Source: Azadirachta indica
Lineage: Eukaryota > Streptophyta > Magnoliopsida > Sapindales > Meliaceae
Assembly: GCA_022749755.1 (NCBI GenBank)
Contig: CM040446.1
Coordinates: 8,890,367-8,954,366, forward strand
Direction of reading: 5' to 3'
Length of the DNA: 64,000 bases
The position numbers and the translations under genes were made by a program. The notes under the pieces are model-generated. The model saw only the letters and a list, made by a program, of their open reading frames with translations. It had not been told where the DNA came from and did no database searches. How positions within the stretch are numbered: position 1 is the first letter of the stretch; every line of letters starts with the position of its first letter. Below, piece after piece: positions 1 through 10,734 of this stretch.

Positions 1-615
1 TCTCTTCTCATCATCCTCAAACTAATGGTCAAATAGAAGTGACGAATGGAGTTTGGGAAATCTCTTACGAAGTTATGTTGGTAAGAATATCCGACAGTGG
101 GATGTTATTTTGCCTAAAATTGAGTTTGCTTATAATCGATCAACTAGCCAATCTACTAGTCAAAGTCCTTTTGAGGTAGTTTATGGTAAAAATCCTATCA
201 GTCCAATGGATTTAGCTCCACTTCCAATTCATCAATACTTTAGTGGAGATGCTGAAGAAAGAGTTAAGACTATCAAAAAGCTTCATGAACAAGTTCGTGA
301 CAGAATTCTGAAACAAAATGAGAAGTATCAACTTTTTGCAAACAAACATCGCAAGCATGTTGAGTTCAAGGAAGGAGATTTACTTTGGATACATCTTTGC
401 AAAGCATGTTTTCCACCTGGAAAATATGCTAAACTCAAGCCTAAAGCTGATGGATCATTTACGGTATTGCAATGAATTGGAGAAAATGCTTATAAGATTA
501 AGTTACCAGAAAATTATTGTGTTCCATTTAGATTCAACGTTTTGGATTTATCTCTATACTATGAGGATCATAATAATATAAACTTAAAAATGAGTCTTTT
601 TCAACTAAGGGAGAT
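1..615 (+). pseudogene. Ty3/gypsy integrase C-terminal end (partial)
   Basis: This is the 3' end of a gypsy pol gene, cut by the window start. The frame from 53 to 475 reads a late integrase core (AYNRSTSQSTSQSPFEVVYG) and then the C-terminal basic and GDLLWIHL region typical of Ty3/gypsy integrases. A frameshift near 470 moves the frame; the tail continues to about 610 (ENAYKIKLP, FNVLDLSLYYED). The catalytic D, D and most of the core lie outside the window. A purine-rich run (aagggagat) precedes the LTR that starts at 616, as expected of a polypurine tract. The assignment to Ty3/gypsy is firm; the lineage is not determined. Confidence 0.85.
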
Positions 616-1241
616 TGACACGGGAGTGTCCAAACATCAAGATCAAAATTTAAGTACCAATAAGTTCAAGATGATTAGCCTAATTTGCTAAGTTATGAAG
701 ACATTGTCAGAGGGGTAATTTCGAAATTTAAACTATATTCACTGAAGTAATATTTCAGAAAGAGGTTGGTGCCACAAGAAATTTTAAGAAGTAAACTTTC
801 TATAGAAGTTTACGGTTTTACATTTTGAGTTCTCTAGAGAAAGTTATGATAACTTTTTCACAATATATTCATTTTCAAGACAAAATCTGGATGCACGAAT
901 TTTAAAGGTTTTTTAGTTTCAATTCAATGTATTTTGTTTAATTTCTAAATGATAGAAGGATTTGGTGAGTTGTAATTCAAAGTCTTAACTGTTTTGATTT
1001 ATCTTCAAAAAATTTTAAATGTTTGTTTTCATTTGTCAAAATTAGGTAATGGTTGTTGGCCTAACCATTAAAATTTCTAGGGGTTGTTGGCCTAACCTTT
1101 GACATTTCTTTTGTTGTAGGAACTTATGTAAAGGATTTAAGTATATAGTATTGAAATCAAGTTTTTCTGAGTTAAGTTTAATAAAATTCTTGTGTTTTAT
1201 ATTTTGTATTTCTTGGAGAATTTTCCATAGAGTGGTGAGTG
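616..1241 (+). mobile_element. 3' LTR of the first gypsy element, truncated
   Basis: The sequence starts TGACACGGGAGTGTCC directly after the polypurine-like tract. It aligns along its length with the complete solo LTR at 36097-36940. Similarity stops around 1241, so about the last 200 bp of the LTR are missing and an Athila pol fragment follows. The site matching the TATATAAAG box of the intact copy is degraded here (tatgtaaag near 1126). Confidence 0.85.
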
Positions 1242-1254
1242 TTTTCTTTGAAAC

Positions 1255-3480
1255 TCTGAGAATTTTCCATGATTGTCTCTATAACTTGACTTTGGTTCTT
1301 GAGAGATGCATTGAGTGTAATTTAATGCTTAGTTGGGAAAAAAGTCATTTTATGGTGCAGCAAGACATTGTGCTAGGGCATATTATATCTAGTAGAGGCA
1401 TTGAAGTTGATAAGGCGAAAATTGATTTGATTGCTAAATGACCACCACCTACTTCAGTTAAGGGAATTAGGAATTTCTTAGGACATGCAGGTTTTTATAG
1501 ATTATTTATTAAAGATTTCTCTAAAATAAGTCGTCCATTATGTAGTTTGTTATCTAAAAATGTTCCTTTTGATTTTAATGATAATTGCCTTGCCGCCTTC
1601 AATTCTTTGAAAGAAAAATTAACTTCAGGCCCTATTATCATGGCACCTAATTGGTTGTTACCTTTTGAGATTATGTGTGATGCATCGGATTATGCTATAG
1701 GGGTTGTTTTCGGGCAGAGAGTAGAGAAGCGTTTGCATGCTATTTATTATACTAGTAGAACACTCAATGATGCCCAACTAAATTATTCCACCACTGAAAA
1801 AGAGTTTTTGGCTGTTGTATTTGCATTAGACAAATTTAGGTCATACTTGGTAAGATCTAAAGTCATTGTGCATTCGGATCATGCGGCATTGAAATATTTA
1901 TTAATAAAACCAAATGCGAAGCCAAGATTGATTTGGTGGGTGTTGCTTTTGCAAGAATTTGATCTAGAAATAAGGGACAAGAAAGGTAGTGAGAATGTTG
2001 CCGCTGATCATCTTTCTAGGTTACTTTCAAATTTTGACACATATGAACACAAAGAAAAACAACCGATTGTTGAAACTTTTTCTCTTGAACACATGTTTTC
2101 TTTAGGTCATGAACCATGGTATGCAGATATTGTCAATTATCTTGCTTGTGGTGTGTTGCAGCCTAACCTCACATTTCAGGAAAAGAAGAGATTTTTATTT
2201 TCTTGCAAGCATTATTTTTGGGATGAGCCATATTTTTTCAAGCTTTGTCAAGATCAGATCATTCATCGATGTGTGCCTGAAGATGGACATGAGAGTATTC
2301 TAACCTTTTGCCATGAGCTTCATTGCGGAGGTCATTTCGGTGGTAAGAAAACAGCCCTCAAGTTATTGCAATCTGGTTTTTATTGGCTAACTCTCTTCAA
2401 AAATGCTCATAATTTTTGTTTACATTGTGATAAATGTCAGAGGAGTGGTAACATTAATAAGAGAAATGAGATGCCTTTAGCAAACAATCTTGTTCTTGAG
2501 CTTTTTGATGTACGGGCGATTAATTTCATGGGACCTTTTCCATCTTCATTTGGTTTTCGGTACATATTAGTTGCAGTTGATTATGTGTCCAAATGGGTTA
2601 AAGCTATACCAACCCGAACTAATGATGCTAATTGTATTGTGAAATTTTTGAAAGATATGATATTTAGCAGGTTTGAGACACCAAAGGCCATAATTAGTGA
2701 TGGAGGAAGTCATTTTTGTAACAAACTCTTTGACTGGTTATTGAAAAAGTATAACATTACACATAAAGTAGCAACTCTATACCATCCACAAACTTCGAGC
2801 CAAGTTGAGGTTAGCAATCGCCAAATCAAGGGAATTTTGGAAAGGACAGTACGACCTTCAAGGAAAGATTGGGTGGTTAAGTTGAATGATGCATTGTGGG
2901 CATATCGCACAGTGTACAAGACACCTATTGGCATGAGCCCATATCAATTGATTTTTAGAAAGGCATACCACTTACTCGTAGAGCTTGGGCACAAGGCATA
3001 TTGGGCAATTAAAGAGCTGAACATGGACATGAAAATGGCAGGAGAGAAGCATTTACTTCAACTTAATGAGTTAGAAGAGATTCAGGATGAAGCCTATGAG
3101 AATGCAAAATTTACAAAAAAACGTACTAAGCATTATCATGACAAAGGCCTAATTCATAAATCTCTTTATCTTGTGATGAATGTTCTTTTGTTTAACTCTC
3201 GTTTTAAATTGTTTTCAGGAAAGTTAAAGTCAAAATAGTGTGGACCGTTTCCAATAGTCCAAGTCTTTCCTTATGGAGCGGTAGAATTGTTAAATCCAAA
3301 GACTCAAACAACATTTAAAATAAATGGACATCGTGTAAAACCTTATTTAGAAGGAGTCTAGAACAAGAGAGAGGTTGAATGTATTGAATTGTTCAACCCT
3401 CAACAAGAAAAGTCAACGTCTCGCTAAGAAGTTAAAGAAAATGCTTAATGGGAGGCAACCCATTCTTGTTTGGTAGTATC
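1255..3480 (+). pseudogene. Athila-like pol fragment: RT end, RNase H, integrase
   Basis: A 5'-truncated gypsy pol starts in the last part of RT (FHDCLYNLTLVLERC; LGHIISSRGIEVDKAK) with an in-frame stop at 1439-1441. RNase H residues are visible at [21 protein letters not shown] and AADHLSRL. The integrase zinc-binding part shows [11 protein letters not shown] and CLHCDKC. The integrase core keeps the second Asp (IISDGG) and the Glu (QVEVSN), but the first catalytic Asp is replaced by Asn in AINFMGPF. After the stop at 3236-3238 a frameshifted tail reads [17 protein letters not shown] and ends at 3358-3360. A block at 3450-3470 (gggaggcaaccca) resembles the post-pol sequence of Athila elements. 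Lineage comes from the RT and integrase style and this block. The element is dead and has no LTRs here. Confidence 0.85.
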
Positions 3481-4345
3481 TTATCCTTTTAAATTTACGC
3501 CATTTAGTTCCTCACTAAAGTAAGCAATCGGTCTTCCTTCTTGCGTTAATACGCCTTCGATTCCTATACCTGAAGCATCACACTCTATCTCAAATGTTTT
3601 AGCAAAGTTTGGTAAAACAAGTAAAGGTGCATTAGTCAATTTTTCTTTGATAAATTTGAATACCTTTTCTTGCTCTTTTCCCAACTTGAACGGAACATTC
3701 TTCTTGATGACTTCGATTAAGGGTGCAGCTATACTATTAAAATCTTGAACAAAGCGCCGATAAAAACTGGCCAATCCATGCAAACTTCTTACTTAATTCG
3801 TCGAAGGAGGGGTTGGCCATTCTTGAATTGCCTTCACCTTCTCCTTATTGACCTCAATCCCTTTAGCACTTACAATAAAACCAAGAAACATAAACTTATC
3901 TGTGCAAAATGTACATTTCTTAAAATTAGCAAATAGTCTTTCTTTCCTTAAAACCTCTAAAAGAAGTTTTAAATGTGCAACGTGATCATTCAAGTTTTTG
4001 CTATAAATCAAGATATCATCAAAATAGACTACTACGAATTTGCCAATGAAAGTACGCAAAATATGGTTCATAAGTCTTATGAAAACATTAGGTGTATTAG
4101 TTAACCCAAAAGGCATAACTAACCATTTATACAATCCATATTTTGTTTTAAATGAAATTTGCCACTCATCCCCTTCTTTCATCCTAATTTGGTGGTATCC
4201 ACTCTTAAGATCAATTTTAGAAAAAAACACACAAGATCCATACAATTCATCTAACATATCATCTAATCGAGGAATGAGATGTCGATACTTTACTGTAATA
4301 TTGTTGACAGCTCGGCAATCAACACACATCCTTCATGTCCCATCT
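3481..4345 (-). pseudogene. gypsy RT and partial RNase H (minus copy)
   Basis: Read on the minus strand, 4329-3793 encodes reverse transcriptase: [42 protein letters not shown] and the YFDDIL active-site box, all recognisable. A frameshift at the N-terminal side of FSKID and a stop near 3793 break it. The frame 3783-3481 continues with the connection domain ([13 protein letters not shown]) and the first RNase H Asp (IECDASG), then the sequence stops at 3481 against the Athila fragment. It belongs to the same family as the plus-strand gypsy at 6082-9683. Confidence 0.88.
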
Positions 4346-5260
4346 TTTTAGGGCACTAGTAACACAGAAACCTCACAGGGTCTTATGCTTTCTCTAACAT
4401 ACCCTTTCTCCATCAACTCATTAACTTGTCGTTAAAGTTCCTTTGTCTCCTCGGGATTACTTCTATAAGCTGGTTGGTTCGGAATTGTTGCATCGAGTAT
4501 AAAATCAATTTGATGCTCAATTCCTCGAATTGGAGGTAAATCAAGGGGCACTTCTTCAGGAAAGACATCCTCGAATTCTTACAAAAGAAATATAACATTG
4601 TTCGGTAAGGATCCGGCAAAATCCTTAGTACACAAAAAGGCTTCATTGTACATAAGTACTATAAAGGGCTATTGTAAAAGTAAAGCTCTCTTAATCTCTT
4701 TTTTATTGCAATAAAATTGTATTTTTCTTTTTTCTCACACATCAACGTTGCAACTCTCTCATTTTTCCTCTCACTCTCTTTCACATTTTTGCCTTTCTCG
4801 TTTTCTTTTTTCTTTTCACTCGCTTTTTGCATCTTTAATTGGTGTTCGAGAACTTATTTTGGAGTCAATGGTACAAGTGATATAGGTTGTCTTTTGATTG
4901 TAAAAGAGTATCTATTGGTGAAACCGTCCTGTGTGACTCGTTGATCGTATTGCCATGGTCTGCCCAATAGGATGTGACATACATGCATAGGAATCACGTT
5001 ACAAAGGACCTCATCTTTATACTTACCAATAGAGAATGCCACCAACACTTATTTTGTTACCTTGATTTCTCCACAATTGTTTAACCATTGAAGCCAGTAC
5101 GGTCGTAGATGTTTTATGGTACATAATGACAATTTCTCAACTAATTCGGTGCTGGCCACGTTGGTGCAACTTTTTCCATCAATTATAACGCTTCAAACTT
5201 TATTGCTGACGAAGTACCGAGTATGAAACAAGTTCTCCCGCTGATCATTTTCTTCTTCCT
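4346..5260 (-). pseudogene. gypsy protease and protease-RT linker (minus copy)
   Basis: The minus strand continues upstream of RT. A linker reads FEDVFPEEVP and PIRGIEHQIDF around 4570-4470. A K/E-rich tract at about 4700-4850 appears on the plus strand as a pyrimidine-rich run. The protease C-terminal part is at 5048-4854 (VPIGKYKDEV-like, MHVCHILLGRPWQ). The protease active site near 5185 reads IDGKSCTNVA where the plus copy has IDGGSCTNVA, so the second Gly is changed. Several stops interrupt it. Retroviral-type aspartic proteases of plant gypsy elements carry this D-G-G-S type of site (family knowledge). Confidence 0.75.
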
Positions 5261-5997
5261 TAATCTATGCGCTAAGAGCTCGTCTTGCCACTAATAATTC
5301 TCCTTTCATAGCATATTGCCCTTCGTAGTTATCTTCAAGAGATGGCATGTCTTCTATTTCGTCTTCTTCTTCTCCTTCCGACTTAATCTCCCCTTGAGCA
5401 TTGATCACCATTACCCTTTTATTTGGGCATTGGCTAACCATATGACCCCTACCTTGACATTTAAAATACTTAATGTCATGATTTCTACAAGCGGTAGATT
5501 CAATATTACCTTATTTTTGTGGCACAACTTGTTTAGCATCTTTAGAAGCTTCAAAATTAGACTTTATTAATGAAAATTCCTGTCGTTTAGGAGTTGATCT
5601 CCATGAGTTTGAAGCAGTCGTGCTTGCTCCTCTCCTAACCATGTTTCTTCGCTTTAATTGTTACTAAACTTTGATGGCTTGGTATACCATATCTTTCAAC
5701 TCTACATAATGTTGCATTTCCACTACATCTGCGATCTCACAATTTAAGTCATGTAAGAATCTAGCCGTAATAGCTTCTCTATCCTCCTCTACATTTGCTT
5801 GGATCATAGCAACCTCCATCTTTTTGTAGTATTCATCTACGCTTTTATATCTTTGAGCTAGACGCTGCAATTTGTTGAACAACTCCCGATGGTCGTAACT
5901 TTGAATGAAATGTCTTCTCATTATTGTTTTCATCTCATCCCACGTTTCAACAAGACGTTTTTAATTTCTTCTCCTATCCTTCAACAATTGATCCCTA
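5261..5997 (-). pseudogene. gypsy gag with zinc knuckle (minus copy)
   Basis: The minus-strand frame 5933-5664 reads the gag capsid part: MRRHFIQSYDHRELFNKLQR, KSVDEYYKKMEVAM and FLHDLNCEIADVV. Downstream near 5480-5435 a CCHC knuckle reads KYFKCQGRGHMVSQC; the first Cys is replaced by Tyr. Homology to gag ends at 5997, exactly where an Athila-type LTR begins on the plus strand. The Athila element therefore most likely inserted into this gag. The gag N-terminal part and 5' LTR of this copy are not adjacent. Confidence 0.82.
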
Positions 5998-6081
5998 ATA
6001 AATCAATATTTGTCCTAATATTTATGTCCTTTATTCATGTATTTTATTTTAGAATTTTATTACTTTGAGCTTCTTTTTATT
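5998..6081 (+). mobile_element. First 84 bp of Athila-like 5' LTR (split)
   Basis: TAATAAATCAATATTTGTCC matches the first bases of the intact LTR copy at 42801 (TGATAAATCAATATTTGTCC). The match runs on to the TTATT where another gypsy LTR intrudes. The remainder of the same LTR resumes at 25332. The start TA instead of TG is a single G-to-A change. Confidence 0.88.
6077..6081 (+). other. Target site duplication TTATT (left copy)
   Basis: TTATT lies directly before the TGATGC start of the gypsy LTR. The matching TTATT is at 25327-25331, directly after that gypsy's 3' LTR end GTATCA. The intact Athila solo LTR carries a single TTATT at 42892-42896 at the equivalent point, which confirms the empty site. 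Confidence 0.9.
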
Positions 6082-6912
6082 TGATGCAAACGAAGTTGTG
6101 CAACCACGTAAACAAGAGGAGAACCTCAGACATAAGGGTGAGACTTCTCAGACATAAGGGTGAGACACTCAATTACAGCATCTATATGATTTGCTAAGCG
6201 TGCCGAGTGGACCGATTATAAGAGCTAGAGCCAAGACATTGAAAAGTGCCTTAAATAGATTAATTAAAAAGATGTGTGATTCAAATATAATTTAAGATAC
6301 ACATCTTAAAAAATTAGGCTCAGTAAACATCATTCAAGCGACCGGAGTTTAAGAAGACTAATATGAAAATGTTCAAAAATTATAGTCCATTTATATAATT
6401 TTAAGAATCTTAAAATGATGTAATCACTTACATCATACACATTCGACGTCATTGCTTACGTCATATATATATGACGTCATTGCTTACGTTTTTATATTTG
6501 AAATTTATAGGTTTTAAAAGTCATAAAGTTTGAATTTATTTTGTCAAATTGTTAGGTAAGATTGATAACCTAACTTTTGACATTTTCCCTTTGTATTTGC
6601 TTATAAAAAGGCTTTCATTTCTTGAAATGAAATAAGCAATTTTGAGTGTTAAATTATTTCTTATAAGTTCTTGTTCTTGATCTCTTCAAGTTTAATTTCT
6701 TGTGGCGTTCAAAAACAATCAAACTTATCATCTAGATTATTAAGTGTTTTTTTAAAGATTCTTGGTATGACGTTTGAGTAAATCATAGTCTTGGTTTTTA
6801 TCTAGATAGGTATCGGGTCAAAACTCTATAAACTTGCGTTTTGGGGAAATCTTGGGGTTTTTTACTACAATCGGTGTTCGATTTCGTCATGATATTGGCG
6901 AGGTTTGTATCA
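6082..6912 (+). mobile_element. 5' LTR of plus-strand gypsy (831 bp)
   Basis: The LTR runs from TGATGCAAACG to TTTGTATCA, giving imperfect terminal inverted ends TGATGC/GTATCA. A TATAAAAAGG promoter box is at 6602-6611. The tRNA-Met PBS follows two bases after the end. Its first third (about 6206-6275) still encodes a Pol C-terminal tail, GPIIRARAKTLKSALNRLIK, so the pol frame of this family overlapped the 3' LTR. It also contains a short direct duplication near 6120-6170 (cagacataagggtgagac, twice). The 3' LTR counterpart is reduced to 25018-25326. Confidence 0.9.
6602..6611 (+). promoter_or_regulatory. LTR TATA box
   Basis: TATAAAAAGG in the gypsy 5' LTR. The same box is conserved in the 3' LTR remnant near 25060 (tataaaaagg), which supports it as the element's promoter. 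Confidence 0.6.
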
Positions 6913-6914
6913 TT

Positions 6915-6925
6915 TGGTATCAGAG
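6915..6925 (+). other. Primer binding site, tRNA-Met type
   Basis: TGGTATCAGAG lies two bases after the LTR end. It is complementary to the 3' end of plant initiator tRNA-Met, the usual primer for plant chromoviruses and copia elements. Confidence 0.85.
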
Positions 6926-6991
6926 TTTTAGTTCCAAGGCAAGTTTAAATTATCCTTTATATCTTTATTGTTCCTTTACTTCTTCAATTAG

Positions 6992-7034
<43 letters not shown>

Positions 7035-7463
7035 TATATTGTGGCCAAATTCCTCTTTGATTGGTCCAAATTCTAATTTTGTGTTTCATTTCCTTCAATT
7101 TATTTTGAATTCATATCTTCATTTCCATTTCCTAAAAAAAAAAAAAAGAAATAAAGCAAAAAAAAAAAGAGAAAAAAAAAAAAAAAGAATTGTTGTTATC
7201 TATTATATTCATAATTTCTTGTAGTATTGGCCTAATATTCCTTATTCTTAATCCAATATTGTCATTGTTTGCATCAATTTCTTAATAATTGCTTATTGAA
7301 TCTTATGATTTGTTTTGGTTACTTTTCATCTTAAAATTGCCACTGAAATTTTGATTAAGAGTGTGCGAGTGTGAGAACATTTGAGTGCTCAAACATAAGA
7401 GTGAGTGAAAAAATGTGAGGGAGTGCTTGTGAGGTTTCTAACTTTGTTTTGCAGATTTTAAAT
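6926..7463 (+). other. gypsy 5' leader with long A-tracts
   Basis: Non-coding leader between the PBS and the gag start. It holds an A35 run at 6996-7030 followed by a TA repeat, and A-rich stretches at about 7133-7188. No other feature is visible. Confidence 0.7.
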
Positions 7464-8576
7464 ATGTCTCACAATCAAGAAGAAAATTCAACCTCGGGGG
7501 TACAACAACCCAGCTCATCGAACCTATAATTGCAGGCATTATTGGGGGAGATGAGACGGATGATACGGGCTGAGTTAGAATCAATCCATGAGACGATCGA
7601 TAGGTTGAAAAAAGAGACATCAAGAGGGCAACATCAAAGCTCTTCCATTAGACAACCATCTAGGCAAGTGCAACCAAGGGTACAATAGGCTAATGTTGAG
7701 GATGATGAGGAGTTAGATGAATCACCAATGAACCAGGGCAGAATTTTGCATGGTTATGGGAATAGAGAAGTTAGGTTGGGTAGACCTAAGTTGGATGATG
7801 ATTTATGAAGTATTAAGGTGAAAATTCCATTCCACTATTTCAAGGTAGAAACGATCTTAAAGCTTATTTAGAGTAGGAGAAGAAAATAGAGATGGTTTTC
7901 GATTGTCACAACTACTCCGAGATCAAAAAGGTAAAACTTGCGGCCATTGAATTTACTGATTATGCTATTATTTGGTGGGATCAATTGTTGAAGGATAAGA
8001 GAAGAAATCAAGAACGTCCTGTCGAAACGTGGGGCGAGATGAAGATAATAATGAGAAGACATTTCATTCCAAGCTACTACCATCAGGAGTTGTTCAACAA
8101 ATTGCAGCGTTTAACTCAGCATCTAAAAGCGTAGATGAATACTACAAAGAGATGGAGGTTGCTATGATCCGAGTAAATGTAAATGAGGATAGAGAAGTTA
8201 TCATGGTTAGATTCTTACATGGTTTAAATCGTGAGATCGCAGATGTGGTGGAAATGCAACATTATGTAGAGTTGACATATATGGTACAGTAAGCCATTAA
8301 AGTTGAGTAACAATTGAAGCAAAGAACATGGCTAGGAGAGGAGCAAGCAGGAATGCTACAAACTCATGGAGATCAACTCCTAAACGGCAGGAATTTCCAT
8401 TAATAAAGTCTAATTCCGAAGCTTCTAAGGATGCTAAACATGTTGTGCTGCAAAAACAAGGTAACATTGAATCCATCGCTTCTAGAAATCATGACATTAA
8501 GTGTTTTAAATGTCAAGGCAGGGGTCATATAGCTAACCAATGCTCAAATAAAAGGATAATGGTGATCAATGCTTAA
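7464..8576 (+). pseudogene. gypsy gag (plus copy), broken
   Basis: The start ATG at 7464 opens MSHNQEENSTSGVQQPSSSN, with a coiled-coil-like stretch (GEMRRMIRAELESIHETIDR). Stops at about 7528, 7687, 7806 and 7870 interrupt the N-terminal half. The capsid part spans 7892-8290 in two frames (ITWW-type AIIWWDQLLKDKRRN; MEVAMIRVNVNEDRE). The zinc knuckle near 8500-8545 is intact: CFKCQGRGHIANQC. This gag is closely related to the minus copy at 5261-5997 and more distantly to the gag at 30128-31060. Gag would form the virus-like particle. Confidence 0.85.
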
Positions 8577-9120
8577 GGGGAGATTGAGTCAAAAGGAGAA
8601 GAAGAAGACGAAATAAAAGACATGTCATCTTTTAAAAATAACTACGAAGGATAATATGCTACGGAAAGAGAATTATTAGTGGCAAAACGAGCTCTTAGCA
8701 CACAAATTAAGGAATAAGAAAATGATCAGTGAGAGAACTTGTTTCATACTCGGTGTTTCGTCAACAATAAAGTTTGCAACGTTATAATTGATGGAGGAAG
8801 TTGCACCAACGTGGCCAGCACCAAATTAGTAGAGAAATTGCTGTTACTTACCATGAAACATCCACGACCGTATCGGCTTCAATAGCTAAACTGGGGAAAT
8901 CAAGGTAACAAAACAAGTGTTGGTGGCATTCTCTATTGGCAAGTATGAGGAAGAGGTGTTTTGTGACGTGATTCCTATGCATGCATGTCACATTCTATTG
9001 GGCAAACCATGGCAGTACGATCGACGAGTTACACACGACAGTTTTACCAATAGATACTCGTTTACCATCAAAAGGTAACCTATATCACTTGTACCATTGA
9101 CTCCAAAACAAATTCTCGAA
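8577..9120 (+). pseudogene. gypsy protease (plus copy), broken
   Basis: The aspartic protease domain is recognisable at about 8740-8880, with active site VIIDGGSCTNVAS near 8780-8820 and then LVEKL and MKHPRPYRL. A stop (tag at 8885) and frameshifts break the C-terminal half, whose LLGRPWQ-type motif is seen as HILLGKPWQ near 8988-9015. It processes Gag-Pol in active elements. Confidence 0.8.
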
Positions 9121-9683
9121 AATCAATTAAAGATGCAAAAAGCGAGTGAAAAGAAAAAAGAAAACGAGAAAGGCAAAAATGTGAAAGAGAGTGAGAGGAA
9201 AAATGAGAGAGTTGTAACGTTGATGTGTGTGAGAGAGAGAAAAAATACAATTTTATTGTAAAAAAAAGTGAGATCAAGAGAGCTTTACTTTCACAACAGC
9301 CCCTTATACTACTTATGTACAATGAGGCTTTTTTGTGTACTGACGATTTTGTTGGATCCTTGCCGAGCAATGTTATGTTTCTTTTGCAGAAATTTGAGGA
9401 TGTCTTTCCTGAAGAGGTGCCCCCTAGTTTACCTCCAATTCGAGAAATTGAACATCAAATTGATTTTATACCTGGTGCAACAATTCCGAACCGACCAGCT
9501 TATAGAAGTAATCTCGAGGAGACAAAGGAACTTCAACGACAAGTTAATAAGCTGATGAAGAAAGGGTATGTTAGAGAAAGCATGAGTCCTTGTGCAGTTC
9601 CGGTGCTACTAGTGCTTAAGAAAGATGGTACATGGAGGATGTGTGTTGATTTCCGAGCTATCAATAATATTACGGCAAAGTAA
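9121..9683 (+). pseudogene. Protease-RT linker and RT N-terminus, truncated
   Basis: A K/E-rich linker (9121-9250) is followed by an open frame (9225-9683): FEDVFPEEVPPSLPPIREIE, RPAYRSNLEETKELQRQV, VLKKDGTWRMCVDFRAINN. The RT stops abruptly after INNITAK at 9680, before the [12 protein letters not shown] motif, and unrelated AT-rich DNA follows. The rest of pol is missing; only the end of the 3' LTR reappears, at 25018. Confidence 0.85.
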
Positions 9684-10114
9684 TTAAATAAATAATATCA
9701 AATTTACGTAGTTAAACATATGATGCTTGTTAATTTCACTTGTAAGTAGTAGTAGTAAAGTGAGTGTAGAGAGAAAAAAAAACAAGAAGGGAGTGGGAGA
9801 AAGAGGCTGTAAGAGCGACAGCGATGAGAGAAAAAGAAAATATAAGGGAGAGAGTTTAGGGTTATGGCTTTTTCTTTTATATAATTATCATCAATTAAAA
9901 TTCAAAAATATATAATATACATAGATATATTATTAAATACATATCTAATTATTTGTTGTGCATTGGATGAGGGAAAGGCAAAAAGACAGAGACTAAAATG
10001 TTATTTTTCATGTAACGAAAAAAGAAATGAGTGAAGTGAAAAATAAAGGACAGCACAAGTAAAAAAAAAAGGACAGCGCAAGTCAAAAAAAAATGGGGCG
10101 TGTGCATAAAAATA
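9684..10114 (+). other. AT-rich non-coding stretch, unassigned
   Basis: It contains A/G-rich runs around 9765-9850 and two near-copies of 'ggacagc(a/g)caagt' near 10047-10085. No coding signal or element end was found. The 5' end of whatever replaced the gypsy interior must lie at 9684, but no terminal motif is evident. Confidence 0.5.
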
Positions 10115-10690
10115 ATTTTTTGGGAATATTTTATTTTAGTTAATTAAAGTCAAAAAGTTAAAGACATATTTATATTTTAAATTGAAAATCTATAATCATT
10201 AGATTTTATTTTATTTTTTACTAAAAAATTTAATAAAACTAAGATAAGATACGTAACTACTCTTTTAATAAAAAAAATATATTATTTTTTAAACATGATT
10301 CTTGCTTAAAAGAAAGTGACAAGACAAATTAATTAAATATTATAAATACATTATAAATAAAATATAATAATTATAAATAGTATTAAATTAAAATATCTTT
10401 TATTTATTTGTAGTTTATTTTATTTATTTTGTAAGACAAAAAAATATTAAGTTGTTATAATATTGTAGTACAATATTTATGATTATATACAATTATAAGT
10501 ATTATAGTATAATATATTATATTTATAAATTAATATTTATTTATGATTTATTTATGATTTATTTTATTTATTCTATGGTATCTAATTAATATGGAATTAT
10601 TAATATATTGTAAAACAAATAAATTATATTTTATTTATAAGAGGTTAATAACTATTTAATTATTAAGGTGTTATAAAATAAAACTTATTC
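10115..10690. repeat. AT-rich repeat family member (copy 1)
   Basis: It shares stretches with two other windows. The block around 10455-10640 (attgtagtacaatattta; tttatttatgatttattt; atattgtaaaacaaataa) matches 57700-57820 on the plus strand and 62600-62740 on the minus strand. The other two members have long inverted ends; in this one the ends are not clear. It may be a degraded MITE or foldback element. Confidence 0.45.
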
Positions 10691-10734
10691 TTATTAATAG
10701 CCTTTGAAAGATCGGCACAAAACTTACGGATGAA

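Noticed and set aside
4717..4944. Plus-strand ORF rich in Phe and Ser
   Set aside because: It is the antisense of the K/E-rich protease-RT linker of the minus gypsy copy.
6915..6925. tRNA genes suggested by tRNA-like 3' ends at 6915, 26612, 39655 and 53728
   Set aside because: Only the 3' acceptor complement is present, next to LTR or viral leader; these are primer binding sites.
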